This document shows positions 53,873 to 61,540 of a DNA stretch of 64,000 nucleotides, piece after piece (within the stretch, counting starts at the first letter, position 1; every line of letters begins with the position of its first letter). The DNA is from Solimicrobium sp040544425. GTDB lineage: Bacteria; Pseudomonadota; Gammaproteobacteria; Burkholderiales; Burkholderiaceae_D. The translations under genes were made by a program, and so were the position numbers. Under the pieces are notes generated by a model. That model saw only the letters and a program-made list of their open reading frames with translations. It did no database searches and was not told where the DNA came from. The DNA lies in the NCBI GenBank assembly GCA_040544425.1, contig JBEONO010000014.1, forward strand, positions 62,001 through 126,000. Reading direction: 5' to 3'.

Positions 53873-54478
53873 ATGCGCATCAAAAATATGACGGTTTCGC
53901 TCTTAACCCTGCTGCTTGCAGCTGGTATACCTCACAGCGCAATGGCAGACAGTGACGCGTCGGTCAAGCACTATACGATCAAGCAGAGCGCGCCCATGGT
54001 CGGTACGAATCTTAAAAAAGACATCGTCAAAGCCGGGACCATCCCGCTGAACAAACCTTATGACGAGCTGACCGCCGAGCAACAACAAACTCTGCGTGAT
54101 GCTTATGACAATATGCCGAAAACTGATGAGCCGCCATTTCCAGAGAAAGGCCTGTATCCGATCTATAAAGCGATCGCCAGCGCGCATGAAAACCTGTCGC
54201 TGGCCTACAAGGGCGCTTTAAATATTAATGTGCTGGTCGACAGCGAGGGGAATCCGCAATCGGTGGAAGTCATGGATACACCGAATGAGGACATTTCGAA
54301 GGCTGCGGTCGCTGCCGCAATGCGCCAGAAATACAAGGCGGCGGTCTGCGGCGGTCAGCATTGCACGATGAAGCTTCCTGTCCATGCCGATCTGATCGGC
54401 CCGGATGAAACCAATTTATCAGGCTTCAACACGCCCGGACTGAATGGCCGGATACAGTCGCCAGGCCAAAAAAATTAA
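53873..54478 (+). CDS. Periplasmic protein with a TonB-C-like domain
   Basis: The 201-residue protein has a signal peptide (MTVSLLTLLLAAGIPHSAMA). The C-terminal half (LNINVLVDSEGNPQSVEVMD, then AAVAAAMRQKYKAAVCGG) resembles the TonB C-terminal domain that interacts with TonB boxes. It lacks the N-terminal membrane anchor and Pro-rich spacer of real TonB, so it is a soluble periplasmic relative. The two Cys (AVCGGQHCTM) may form a disulfide. AAAGGA lies about 10 bases before the ATG at 53873. A strong terminator follows. Confidence 0.7.
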   Translation: MRIKNMTVSLLTLLLAAGIPHSAMADSDASVKHYTIKQSAPMVGTNLKKDIVKAGTIPLNKPYDELTAEQQQTLRDAYDNMPKTDEPPFPEKGLYPIYKAIASAHENLSLAYKGALNINVLVDSEGNPQSVEVMDTPNEDISKAAVAAAMRQKYKAAVCGGQHCTMKLPVHADLIGPDETNLSGFNTPGLNGRIQSPGQKN

Positions 54479-54511
54479 TTATTGCGTCGGGTTTCGATAC
54501 CTCGTCAAGGC

Positions 54512-54547
54512 TGCACGTACCCGATAAATGGTACGTGCATTTTTTTT
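54512..54547 (+). terminator. Intrinsic terminator
   Basis: A 10-bp perfect stem (TGCACGTACC, loop cgataaat, GGTACGTGCA) is followed by eight T, 33 bases after the TonB-C-like gene. Confidence 0.95.
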
Positions 54548-54589
54548 GACCGAAGCCTATGATGGCAGCACTTTCGCAGGGAAAATTAT

Positions 54590-54955
54590 ATGAATTCTGT
54601 CATTGCAATCATTGTTGCGCTGGTCGCCGTGGAGCACCTGTATTTTTTGGTACTTGAAATGTTCTTGTGGACCAAGCCCAAGGGGCGCAAGACATTTGGC
54701 CTGTCGGAACAGTTTGCACAGGACAGCCGTGCACTGGCGGCCAATCAGGGTTTATACAATGGATTTTTGGCGGCGGGATTGGTGTGGAGTCTGATCCACT
54801 CGGATCCGGTGTTCGCATTGCAGCTGAAACTGTTTTTCCTGGGCTGCGTCGTGATTGCTGCGATCTTTGGCGGCGCCACGGTGAACCGGTCGATTCTGTT
54901 CATTCAGGGCATACCGGCTTTGATCGCTCTGATTTTGATCGCAGCCAATGCCTGA
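54590..54955 (+). CDS. DUF1304 membrane protein
   Basis: The 121-residue inner-membrane protein has four hydrophobic segments and the DUF1304 pattern VEHLYFLVLEMFLWTKPKGRKTFGL, NQGLYNGFLAAGLVW, and GGATVNRSILFIQGIPALIAL. Function unknown. It converges on the lrp-type gene with a 3-base gap. Confidence 0.88.
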   Translation: MNSVIAIIVALVAVEHLYFLVLEMFLWTKPKGRKTFGLSEQFAQDSRALAANQGLYNGFLAAGLVWSLIHSDPVFALQLKLFFLGCVVIAAIFGGATVNRSILFIQGIPALIALILIAANA

Positions 54956-54958
54956 CGG

Positions 54959-55447
54959 TTATTCTTCCACGTTCAACACCAAGGTCTCTTTGATCTCTTC
55001 CATCACAACATAACTCTTTGATTGCGCGGCACCGGGCAGTTGCAGCAGGATGTCGCCGAGCAGTTTGCGGTACTCAGTCATTTCCTGAATCCGGGCTTTG
55101 ATGATGTAATCAAAATCACCCGACACGAGATGGCATTCCAGTACTTCGGGAATACGCAAGACTTCACGACGGAATTGGTCAAACATTTCGCCGGATTTGT
55201 TGGACAGCGTAATCTGCACAAACATCAATAATGATGCACCCAGGGCGGCCGGATTCACTCTGGCGTAATAGCCGCTGATGACTCCGTCGCGCTCCATGCG
55301 CTTGACCCGTTCTATGCAGGGCGTGATCGACAGACCGACCTGCTCACCGAGTTCTTTCATCGATAGTCGGCCGTCTTTTTGCAGGACGGCCAGTATCCGG
55401 CGGTCCAGCTTGTCCAGGATACGTACTGCATTCTTGTGGATACGCAT
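54959..55447 (-). CDS. Lrp/AsnC-family regulator
   Basis: The 162-residue regulator has an N-terminal helix-turn-helix (LDKLDRRILAVLQKDGRLSMKELGEQVGLSITPCIERVKRME) and a RAM ligand-binding domain (VLECHLVSGDFDYIIKARI). It is transcribed away from dadA across a 92-base gap, the usual place for a DadR/Lrp-type activator of alanine catabolism. An amino-acid ligand is expected, probably alanine. Confidence 0.9.
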   Translation of the reverse strand: MRIHKNAVRILDKLDRRILAVLQKDGRLSMKELGEQVGLSITPCIERVKRMERDGVISGYYARVNPAALGASLLMFVQITLSNKSGEMFDQFRREVLRIPEVLECHLVSGDFDYIIKARIQEMTEYRKLLGDILLQLPGAAQSKSYVVMEEIKETLVLNVEE

Positions 55448-55539
55448 AATAATAAACTGAAAAAATTCTGTTTTTTGTCAACTAAAACTAGCTTCTTGGC
55501 ACTAATATAGCGGAAATTAGTTATGTTTAGGGAGAAAGT

Positions 55540-56790
55540 ATGCGTGTGGTCATTATGGGTAGCGGCGTGATCGGTGTTACCAGTGCTTATTATCTGGCCC
55601 TGGCCGGTCATGATGTAACGGTGCTGGACCGGCAAAGTGGCCCGGCACTGGAGACCAGTTTCGGTAATGCCGGTCAGATTTCACCTGGCTATGCCGCACC
55701 TTGGGCGTCACCTGGCATACCGCTAAAGGCATTGAAATGGATGATTCAGGAACACGCACCGCTGTCGATTTCTCCCGACGGCACCTTGTTTCAACTGCGC
55801 TGGATGTGGAATATGCTGCTCAACTGCAGCGTCGCACGTTACAACGTCAACAAGCAGCGCATGGTGCATCTGGCCGAATACAGCCGCGACTGCTTTAAAG
55901 AATTGCGGGCCGCGACCAACATTCAATATCAGGGCCGCCAGCAGGGTACCTTGCAATTGTTTCGCGACGACGAGCAATATCAGTCTGCGCAAAAAGATAT
56001 CGCCGTTTTGCAGCGGGCCGGTGTGCCGTACGAGCTGCTCAGCGCCGGGCAATTGGCCGACGTCGAACCTGGCCTGGCCGCGGTTCAGCACAAACTCAAA
56101 GGTGGTCTGCGGTTGCCCAATGACGAGACCGGCGACTGCCAATTATTCACAACCACCCTGGCAGGCATGGCTGAAAAACTGGGCGTGAAATTTCGCTATG
56201 GGGTCAGTATCGATGCCCTGCACATGAAGGGACAGCAGGTCGCCGGTGTGCAATGCGGTACCGAGACCGTGACGGCGGATGCTTATGTGGTGGCGCTGGG
56301 TTCTTATTCAACGAATTTCCTGCGCGGCATTCTTGATATTCCGGTGTATCCGGTCAAAGGCTATTCGATTACCGTACCGATTATCGATGCCGCCAAGGCG
56401 CCGGTGTCAACGATTCTGGATGAAACCTACAAGATTGCGATTACCCGCTTTGATGATCGGATCCGGGTAGGCGGCATGGCTGAACTGGTGGGATTTAATA
56501 CCAATCTGAAAGCCAAACGCCAGAAGACACTGGAAATGGTTTTAAATGATTTGTTCCCCGGCGCTGGCGACCTTCAGCACGACAGTTTCTGGACAGGGCT
56601 GCGCCCGATGACACCCGACGGTACCCCGCTGGTGGGTGCCACCTCGGTGCCGAATCTGTTTTTAAATACCGGCCACGGCACACTGGGTTGGACCATGTCA
56701 TGCGGCTCGGGCCATGTTTTGGCTGACATCATTTCAGGCAAGTCACCGGCGATTGACGTCGCCGAATTGAACATGTCGCGCTACGCTTAA
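55540..56790 (+). CDS. dadA: D-amino acid dehydrogenase
   Basis: The 416-residue FAD enzyme oxidises D-amino acids (chiefly D-alanine) to keto acids and ammonia and is membrane-associated. The FAD motif begins at residue 2 (VVIMGSGVIGVTSAYYLALAG), then SFGNAGQISPGYAAPWASPG, typical of DadA small subunits, and a C-terminal LFLNTGHGTLGWTMSCGSG. GGGAGAAAG lies next to the ATG. No alanine racemase gene is adjacent. Regulated, by inference, by the divergent Lrp-type gene. Confidence 0.93.
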   Translation: MRVVIMGSGVIGVTSAYYLALAGHDVTVLDRQSGPALETSFGNAGQISPGYAAPWASPGIPLKALKWMIQEHAPLSISPDGTLFQLRWMWNMLLNCSVARYNVNKQRMVHLAEYSRDCFKELRAATNIQYQGRQQGTLQLFRDDEQYQSAQKDIAVLQRAGVPYELLSAGQLADVEPGLAAVQHKLKGGLRLPNDETGDCQLFTTTLAGMAEKLGVKFRYGVSIDALHMKGQQVAGVQCGTETVTADAYVVALGSYSTNFLRGILDIPVYPVKGYSITVPIIDAAKAPVSTILDETYKIAITRFDDRIRVGGMAELVGFNTNLKAKRQKTLEMVLNDLFPGAGDLQHDSFWTGLRPMTPDGTPLVGATSVPNLFLNTGHGTLGWTMSCGSGHVLADIISGKSPAIDVAELNMSRYA

Positions 56791-56802
56791 CTCCCCCCGG
56801 TT

Positions 56803-57501
56803 TTATTCGACCCTGACGCGGATGCTGCCCAGTCCGGCAATGCCCGCGTCAATCACATCGCCAGGCACGACGGCACCGACCCCTTCGGGCGTGCCGGTCA
56901 TAATGAGATCGCCCGGTTTCAATTCAAAATAGCGCGATAAGTGGCTGATAATTTCAGGCACCGACCAGCTCATCTGATCGATATTGCTGCGCTGCCGGTC
57001 GGCCTGATTCACCTGCAAAAATATTTCTGCCTTACTGATCAATCCGACCTGGCTGACCGGGTACAAGGCACCCATCGGTGCCGACAGATCAAACGCTTTG
57101 CTGATCTCCCAGGGTTTGCCCTGGTCTTTCATTTGTCCCTGCAAATCACGTCGCGTCATGTCCAGACCCACGGCATAACCCCAGACGTACTCATTGGCCT
57201 GAGCCACCGCAATATCACGTCCGGCCTTGCCGATCGCTACCACCAGTTCCACTTCATGGTGAAAATTGCTGGTCATGCCGGGATAAGGCAGCGCCACTGC
57301 AGAACCCTCGGGCACGGGCAATACGGCATCCGCCGGTTTGCAAAAGAAAAACGGCACGTCGCGGGTCGGATCGGAACCCATTTCGCGGGCATGCGCGGCG
57401 TAATTGCGCCCGACACAGTAAACGCGACGAACTGCGAACTGATCTGCACTGTTTGCCAGCGGCAGGGCGGGAACCGCTTCAGGTGAAAATATATAGGACA
57501 T
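56803..57501 (-). CDS. Fumarylacetoacetate hydrolase-family protein
   Basis: The 232-residue FAH-domain hydrolase begins with YCVGRNYAAHAREMG and carries the metal ligands in NFHHEVELVVAIGKAGRDI and YAVGLDMTRRDLQ; PGDLIMTGTPEGVGAVVPGD closes the site. Related proteins act on fumarylpyruvate, acylpyruvates or oxaloacetate. The exact substrate is not clear. It is 3 bases after comM on the same strand, so probably co-transcribed. Confidence 0.88.
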   Translation of the reverse strand: MSYIFSPEAVPALPLANSADQFAVRRVYCVGRNYAAHAREMGSDPTRDVPFFFCKPADAVLPVPEGSAVALPYPGMTSNFHHEVELVVAIGKAGRDIAVAQANEYVWGYAVGLDMTRRDLQGQMKDQGKPWEISKAFDLSAPMGALYPVSQVGLISKAEIFLQVNQADRQRSNIDQMSWSVPEIISHLSRYFELKPGDLIMTGTPEGVGAVVPGDVIDAGIAGLGSIRVRVE

Positions 57502-57503
57502 GA

Positions 57504-59021
57504 TTAGCTTTCTTTGAGTGCGCGACGATAGCTGATTGCTTCGGCGATGTGGGTGCGTTGTATTTGATCAGCCTGTTCCAGATCGGCGATGCTGCGCGCC
57601 ACCTTCAGCACCCGGTGATACGATCTGGCCGACCAGTTCAAACGATTCATGGCATTGTGCAGCAATTCCTTCCCGGCCGCATCAGGCGCGCAATAGCGGT
57701 CCACCTCGGTACTGGTCAGGCTGTTGTTGGCCTTGTCCTGACGATCCAGCTGAATGGCATAGGCGCGCTCGACTCTGGCCCGGATCACGGCGCTGGGCTC
57801 ACCGTCGGCCTGCTTGATTAAATCTTCGTGCGGCAGCGAGCCGACCTGGATTTGCATATCGATCCGATCGAGCAGCGGGCCGGAAATTTTGCCCTGATAG
57901 CGATTGATGGCGTCCGGGCTGCAATGACATTTGCCGTTGGCGTGACCAAGATAGCCGCAGGGACAGGGATTCATGGCGGCGATCAATTGAAAGCGTGCCG
58001 GAAAATCGGCCTGGCGCGCGGCCCGTGAAATGGTGATGCGACCCGATTCCAAAGGCTCGCGCAATACTTCCAACACACGCCGGTCAAATTCCGGCAGTTC
58101 ATCTAAAAATAAAACCCCGCAATGGGCCAGAGAAATTTCACCGGGCCGCGGTGTTCCACCGCCCCCAACCAGCGCGACCCCAGACGAGGTGTGGTGCGGA
58201 TTGCGAAACGGCCGGACTTTCCACTGCGCCAGTGAAAAGCCGCGATTCAGCGATTGAACCGCCGCCGCTTCCAGTGCTTCAGCATCGCTCATCGCAGGCA
58301 ATATGCCGCCAAAGCGACTGGCCAGCATCGACTTGCCGGTCCCGGGCGGGCCGATCAGGATCACGCTGTGTGCGCCGCAGGCTGCAATTTCAAGTGCGCG
58401 TTTGGCCAGCAACTGTCCTTTGACGTCAGCAAAATCGGCATGGCTGGGACAGGGTAATTGTGCAGCGGCGCTGTGTCTGGAGAGTCTGCATTCGGGGCTC
58501 AATCCGGTGAAATGTGCGGCGACCTGCAGCAGCGAATCGGCCGGATAAATTTTCGCATCCTGAACCAAGGCCGCTTCATCCGCATTCGCGCGCGGCAAGA
58601 TGAAAGAGGGGACAGTACCGGCGGCACTTTTAGACATCGCGAAGGTCATGGCCAGCGCACCGCGGATTGGGCGCAGCTCGCCGGATAGCGACAGCTCACC
58701 GGCAAATTCATATTGATCAAGCGTGTCGCCGGGTATCTGGTTGGATGCTGCCAAGATCCCCAGCGCGATTGGCAAATCGAAGCGACCTGATTCTTTTGGC
58801 AGATCGGCCGGTGCCAGATTAACCGTGATGCGCCGGTTCGGGAATTCGAAGCGCGCATTTTGCAAAGCGGCGCGCACCCGGTCCTTGGCTTCTTTGACTT
58901 CGGTTTCCGGCAACCCAACAATGGTGAAACTGGGCAGGCCGTTGGCCAGATGGACTTCCACCGTGACGCACGGCGCGTCCATTCCCGACAAGGCGCGACT
59001 ATTTAATACTGCTAGGCTCAT
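57504..59021 (-). CDS. comM: YifB/ComM-family AAA+ ATPase (branch-migration helicase)
   Basis: The 505-residue protein has an N-terminal ChlI-like domain (LSGMDAPCVTVEVHLANGLPSFTIVGLPETEVKE), a central Mg-chelatase/AAA+ domain with Walker A LIGPPGTGKSMLASRF and Walker B VLFLDELPEF, and a Cys cluster (MNPCPCGYLGHANGKCHCS), then a C-terminal helical domain. ComM promotes branch migration during natural transformation. It usually neighbours ubiK, but here a pentapeptide gene separates them. Confidence 0.93.
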   Translation of the reverse strand: MSLAVLNSRALSGMDAPCVTVEVHLANGLPSFTIVGLPETEVKEAKDRVRAALQNARFEFPNRRITVNLAPADLPKESGRFDLPIALGILAASNQIPGDTLDQYEFAGELSLSGELRPIRGALAMTFAMSKSAAGTVPSFILPRANADEAALVQDAKIYPADSLLQVAAHFTGLSPECRLSRHSAAAQLPCPSHADFADVKGQLLAKRALEIAACGAHSVILIGPPGTGKSMLASRFGGILPAMSDAEALEAAAVQSLNRGFSLAQWKVRPFRNPHHTSSGVALVGGGGTPRPGEISLAHCGVLFLDELPEFDRRVLEVLREPLESGRITISRAARQADFPARFQLIAAMNPCPCGYLGHANGKCHCSPDAINRYQGKISGPLLDRIDMQIQVGSLPHEDLIKQADGEPSAVIRARVERAYAIQLDRQDKANNSLTSTEVDRYCAPDAAGKELLHNAMNRLNWSARSYHRVLKVARSIADLEQADQIQRTHIAEAISYRRALKES

Positions 59022-59282
59022 TACCAGTCCTGAAAAACCTGCACGATCCCTGTTTGATTATCTTTCTTGTTCAGAACAGGCATCATATCAATAATTACGT
59101 AACGCACCAGTGGCAATTGCGGTGCCGATTCAAAACTTGCCTGGAACTTTTTGGCTGAAGACCTGACCAACACATCAAGGTGAGCAGAGAAAATCACGAT
59201 TGAATTTTATAGCTTTGTTTCATGCGACTCAGGACAGGTGGATCAGCGAAATCCGATCATTCCACAACCTTTGGAGTTACTC

Positions 59283-60713
59283 ATGGATTCAATAAAATCT
59301 CTACCCAGTACCCGCAGAACCGACAGCCTGAGCAAAGTTGAAACAGCCCACACTGATCACAAACCAGAAAAAACTGCCACGCCTTTAATCTTTGAAGGCC
59401 AGGCCTGCAAAAACCCCGGGGTCTTAAAAATAATTCTCGACGATCTGGCCAGCAAAGCAAGCAGCGACGAGCTTATCGCGACGCATCTGCACAATGCCCA
59501 TGTCGGAACCTATATGAACTATCTGGCAGCGCGCATCAACAATTTCGGGGAAGTGTTCAATGAAAATGTTCAACGCATACTCCACGATAAGGGCATGCAT
59601 TTTGTCAAAATTGTCGGGAACACTGTGCAGTTTGAAACGAACAATCCGACTTTCCAGTTAATTTTTAAAGACGGCATTTGCACCAACCCCGAACTGCTGA
59701 AAACGATACGCACGGACCTGACCAGCAAAATGGCCACTGACGATTTGATCGCCAAACATATCAGCAACGCCTATACCGGCGGTTATATGGAATATCTCAA
59801 TGCGCGTATCAAAAACATTGGCGATGCAATCAATCGCAATGTTGAGCGTCAGCTGCACGACCAAGGTATTCACGTTATCAAACTTGAGGATGGCTCTATC
59901 GCACTTGGTGGATACGGCGTTATGCCCGATCGTTTCATGATGATCAGAGAATCACTGCCAGGTCTTGGCGATGAAGTTGTGGGTCTGATCAGCGGCTATG
60001 ACGGCGTGCTGATGGTTGATAAAAGTGAGGCGTATATGTGCCGGGTATTAATTGAAGGCACGCCAGCTGAGAAAAGTCTGGTCTTTGCCGCGGCTTCGGA
60101 AGCATGCGATATTGCCCGATTAGACGCCATCATCGCCAAACAGGTTATTCCTTTTCTGAGGCAGACTCAGGGCAATGCCTGGCGGTTGAATCTGTGCGGG
60201 GTTGATTTTACTGGCCTGCAAATTTTGGGCCTGCACATGCCAAGGGTGGATTTAAGCGGCGCCATTTTCAAAGGCGCAATGGTGGGCGCGATGGACTTTA
60301 CTCAAGCTAAATGTTGGAACACGGATTTCTCTGGCGCGGACCTGAGTTATGCAAAGTTTGGCGGCGGTCCGCCAGTAAAAAAAGACAGCAGATTGTCTGG
60401 TGCCGTGTTCAATGGCGCGAAGCTGTGCGGTGCCAACCTGGTCGATCAGGACCTGACCGCTGGCCTGCATGACGCGGATGTCACCGGGGCGAATTTAAGA
60501 GGAGCACGCGTTTCCCACAACACGCGGGTGATTGTGCATGGAATCAGGGTGAGTGCAAAAATTATGCGGAATTGGTATCCCGAAAAACCCATCAAGTTGG
60601 AAGGGCTCGAAGTTCGCTATTTGCTCGAACCTCTACACCACAACTTCGACAGTGGACCGAGTACAGAAAGACCGGAAGAAACTTTTGAACGGGGTACCCA
60701 TACACGAAGCTGA
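59283..60713 (+). CDS. Pentapeptide-repeat protein with duplicated N-terminal module (candidate effector)
   Basis: The 476-residue protein has GGAG 7 bases before the ATG at 59283. The N-terminus is polar. Two tandem copies of a module of about 80 residues occupy 34-112 and 113-195 (LIATHLHNAHVGTYMNYLAA, NENVQRILHDKGMHFVKI; LIAKHISNAYTGGYMEYLNA, NRNVERQLHDQGIHVIKL). A middle helical region includes LPGLGDEVVGLISGYDG. Pentapeptide repeats fill about 300-415 (LHMPRVDLSGAIFKGAMVGA, DFSGADLSYAKF, GANLRGARV). The module resembles the helical domain of the solenoid proteins at 42378 and 45190. No signal peptide. It splits the usual comM-ubiK neighbourhood. Confidence 0.75.
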   Translation: MDSIKSLPSTRRTDSLSKVETAHTDHKPEKTATPLIFEGQACKNPGVLKIILDDLASKASSDELIATHLHNAHVGTYMNYLAARINNFGEVFNENVQRILHDKGMHFVKIVGNTVQFETNNPTFQLIFKDGICTNPELLKTIRTDLTSKMATDDLIAKHISNAYTGGYMEYLNARIKNIGDAINRNVERQLHDQGIHVIKLEDGSIALGGYGVMPDRFMMIRESLPGLGDEVVGLISGYDGVLMVDKSEAYMCRVLIEGTPAEKSLVFAAASEACDIARLDAIIAKQVIPFLRQTQGNAWRLNLCGVDFTGLQILGLHMPRVDLSGAIFKGAMVGAMDFTQAKCWNTDFSGADLSYAKFGGGPPVKKDSRLSGAVFNGAKLCGANLVDQDLTAGLHDADVTGANLRGARVSHNTRVIVHGIRVSAKIMRNWYPEKPIKLEGLEVRYLLEPLHHNFDSGPSTERPEETFERGTHTRS

Positions 60714-60741
60714 AATCACATTTGAAATTGAAGCCTGCGCT

Positions 60742-60969
60742 TTACTGCCTGGCCTCCAGCTCAGTCACACGCTTTTCCAGCGCTTCGAGCTTTTCGCGGG
60801 TCTTGGCCAGGATCTGGGATTGAATATCGAATTCTTCGCGGGTGACCAGATCGAGTTTGGCAAAACCTTGGGTCATCAGCGATTTAACATTTTTTTCCAG
60901 ATCTTTGGCTGGGGAATTTTCCAGCGCTTCATTAATTTTGGCCTGCAGATCAGTGAATATATTGTTCAT
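60742..60969 (-). CDS. ubiK: UbiK-like accessory factor (BMFP domain)
   Basis: The 75-residue protein is of the YqiC/UbiK family, with N-terminal NNIFTDLQAKINEALENSPA and a C-terminal coiled coil (EEFDIQSQILAKTREKLEAL, then EKRVTELEARQ). UbiK helps aerobic ubiquinone biosynthesis together with UbiJ. Length is slightly short for the family (about 80-95). It is divergent from glnK. Confidence 0.88.
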   Translation of the reverse strand: MNNIFTDLQAKINEALENSPAKDLEKNVKSLMTQGFAKLDLVTREEFDIQSQILAKTREKLEALEKRVTELEARQ

Positions 60970-61049
60970 GAACGATTCCTAAGTGAGATTAAATGAGCTG
61001 GCAAATCTTAACGCATTGTGAATTTTCTGGTAATGAGTAAATTGTGGCA

Positions 61050-61151
61050 GCACAGACTTGGTGCGTTTTATTCTGTGTCAGCCATCTATTTGACCCGCTT
61101 TGGTGCGTATTGCCGAATTTAGTTCCAATCCGGTCTGGCACAAGAATTGCT
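61050..61151 (+). promoter_or_regulatory. Sigma54 promoter and NtrC-like sites for glnK-amtB
   Basis: TGGCAC-aagaa-TTGCT (61136-61151) is a near-perfect sigma54 -24/-12 element, 41 bases before the glnK ATG. Two NtrC-like sites lie upstream: gcacagacttggtgc (61051-61065) and tgacccgctttggtgcg (61091-61107), each with the GGTGC half well kept and the left half degenerate. This predicts activation by NtrC under nitrogen limitation. Confidence 0.85.
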
Positions 61152-61192
61152 GGTAAAGAGCCTGGCGCAAACAACACAACCTTGAGGCAATT

Positions 61193-61531
61193 ATGAAACT
61201 GATCACTGCAATTATTAAGCCTTTTAAGCTCGACGAGGTCCGTGAAGCCTTGTCTGCAATTGGTGTCCAGGGCATTACGGTCACGGAAGTCAAGGGTTTT
61301 GGCCGTCAAAAAGGACACACTGAACTATACCGCGGCGCGGAATACGTAGTCGATTTCCTGCCGAAAACCAAGATTGAAGCGGCGGTTGACGACAGCATCG
61401 TGGACCGGGTCATCGAGGCGATCGAAACCTCGGCGCGCACCGGAAAAATCGGTGACGGGAAAATTTTTGTCTATGCACTCGAACAGGTAGTTCGGATTAG
61501 AACCGGTGAAACCGGCAACGACGCCCTATAA
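61193..61531 (+). CDS. glnK: Nitrogen regulatory protein PII
   Basis: The 112-residue PII protein (MKLITAIIKPFKLDEVREAL) has the T-loop GRQKGHTELYRGAEYVVDFLPK with the uridylylated Tyr (GAEYV) and the B-loop TSARTGKIGDGKIFVY. It binds ATP, ADP and 2-oxoglutarate and blocks the AmtB channel when nitrogen is plentiful. It is 9 bases before amtB, the standard pair, behind a sigma54 promoter. Confidence 0.97.
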   Translation: MKLITAIIKPFKLDEVREALSAIGVQGITVTEVKGFGRQKGHTELYRGAEYVVDFLPKTKIEAAVDDSIVDRVIEAIETSARTGKIGDGKIFVYALEQVVRIRTGETGNDAL

Positions 61532-61540
61532 GGACCAATA

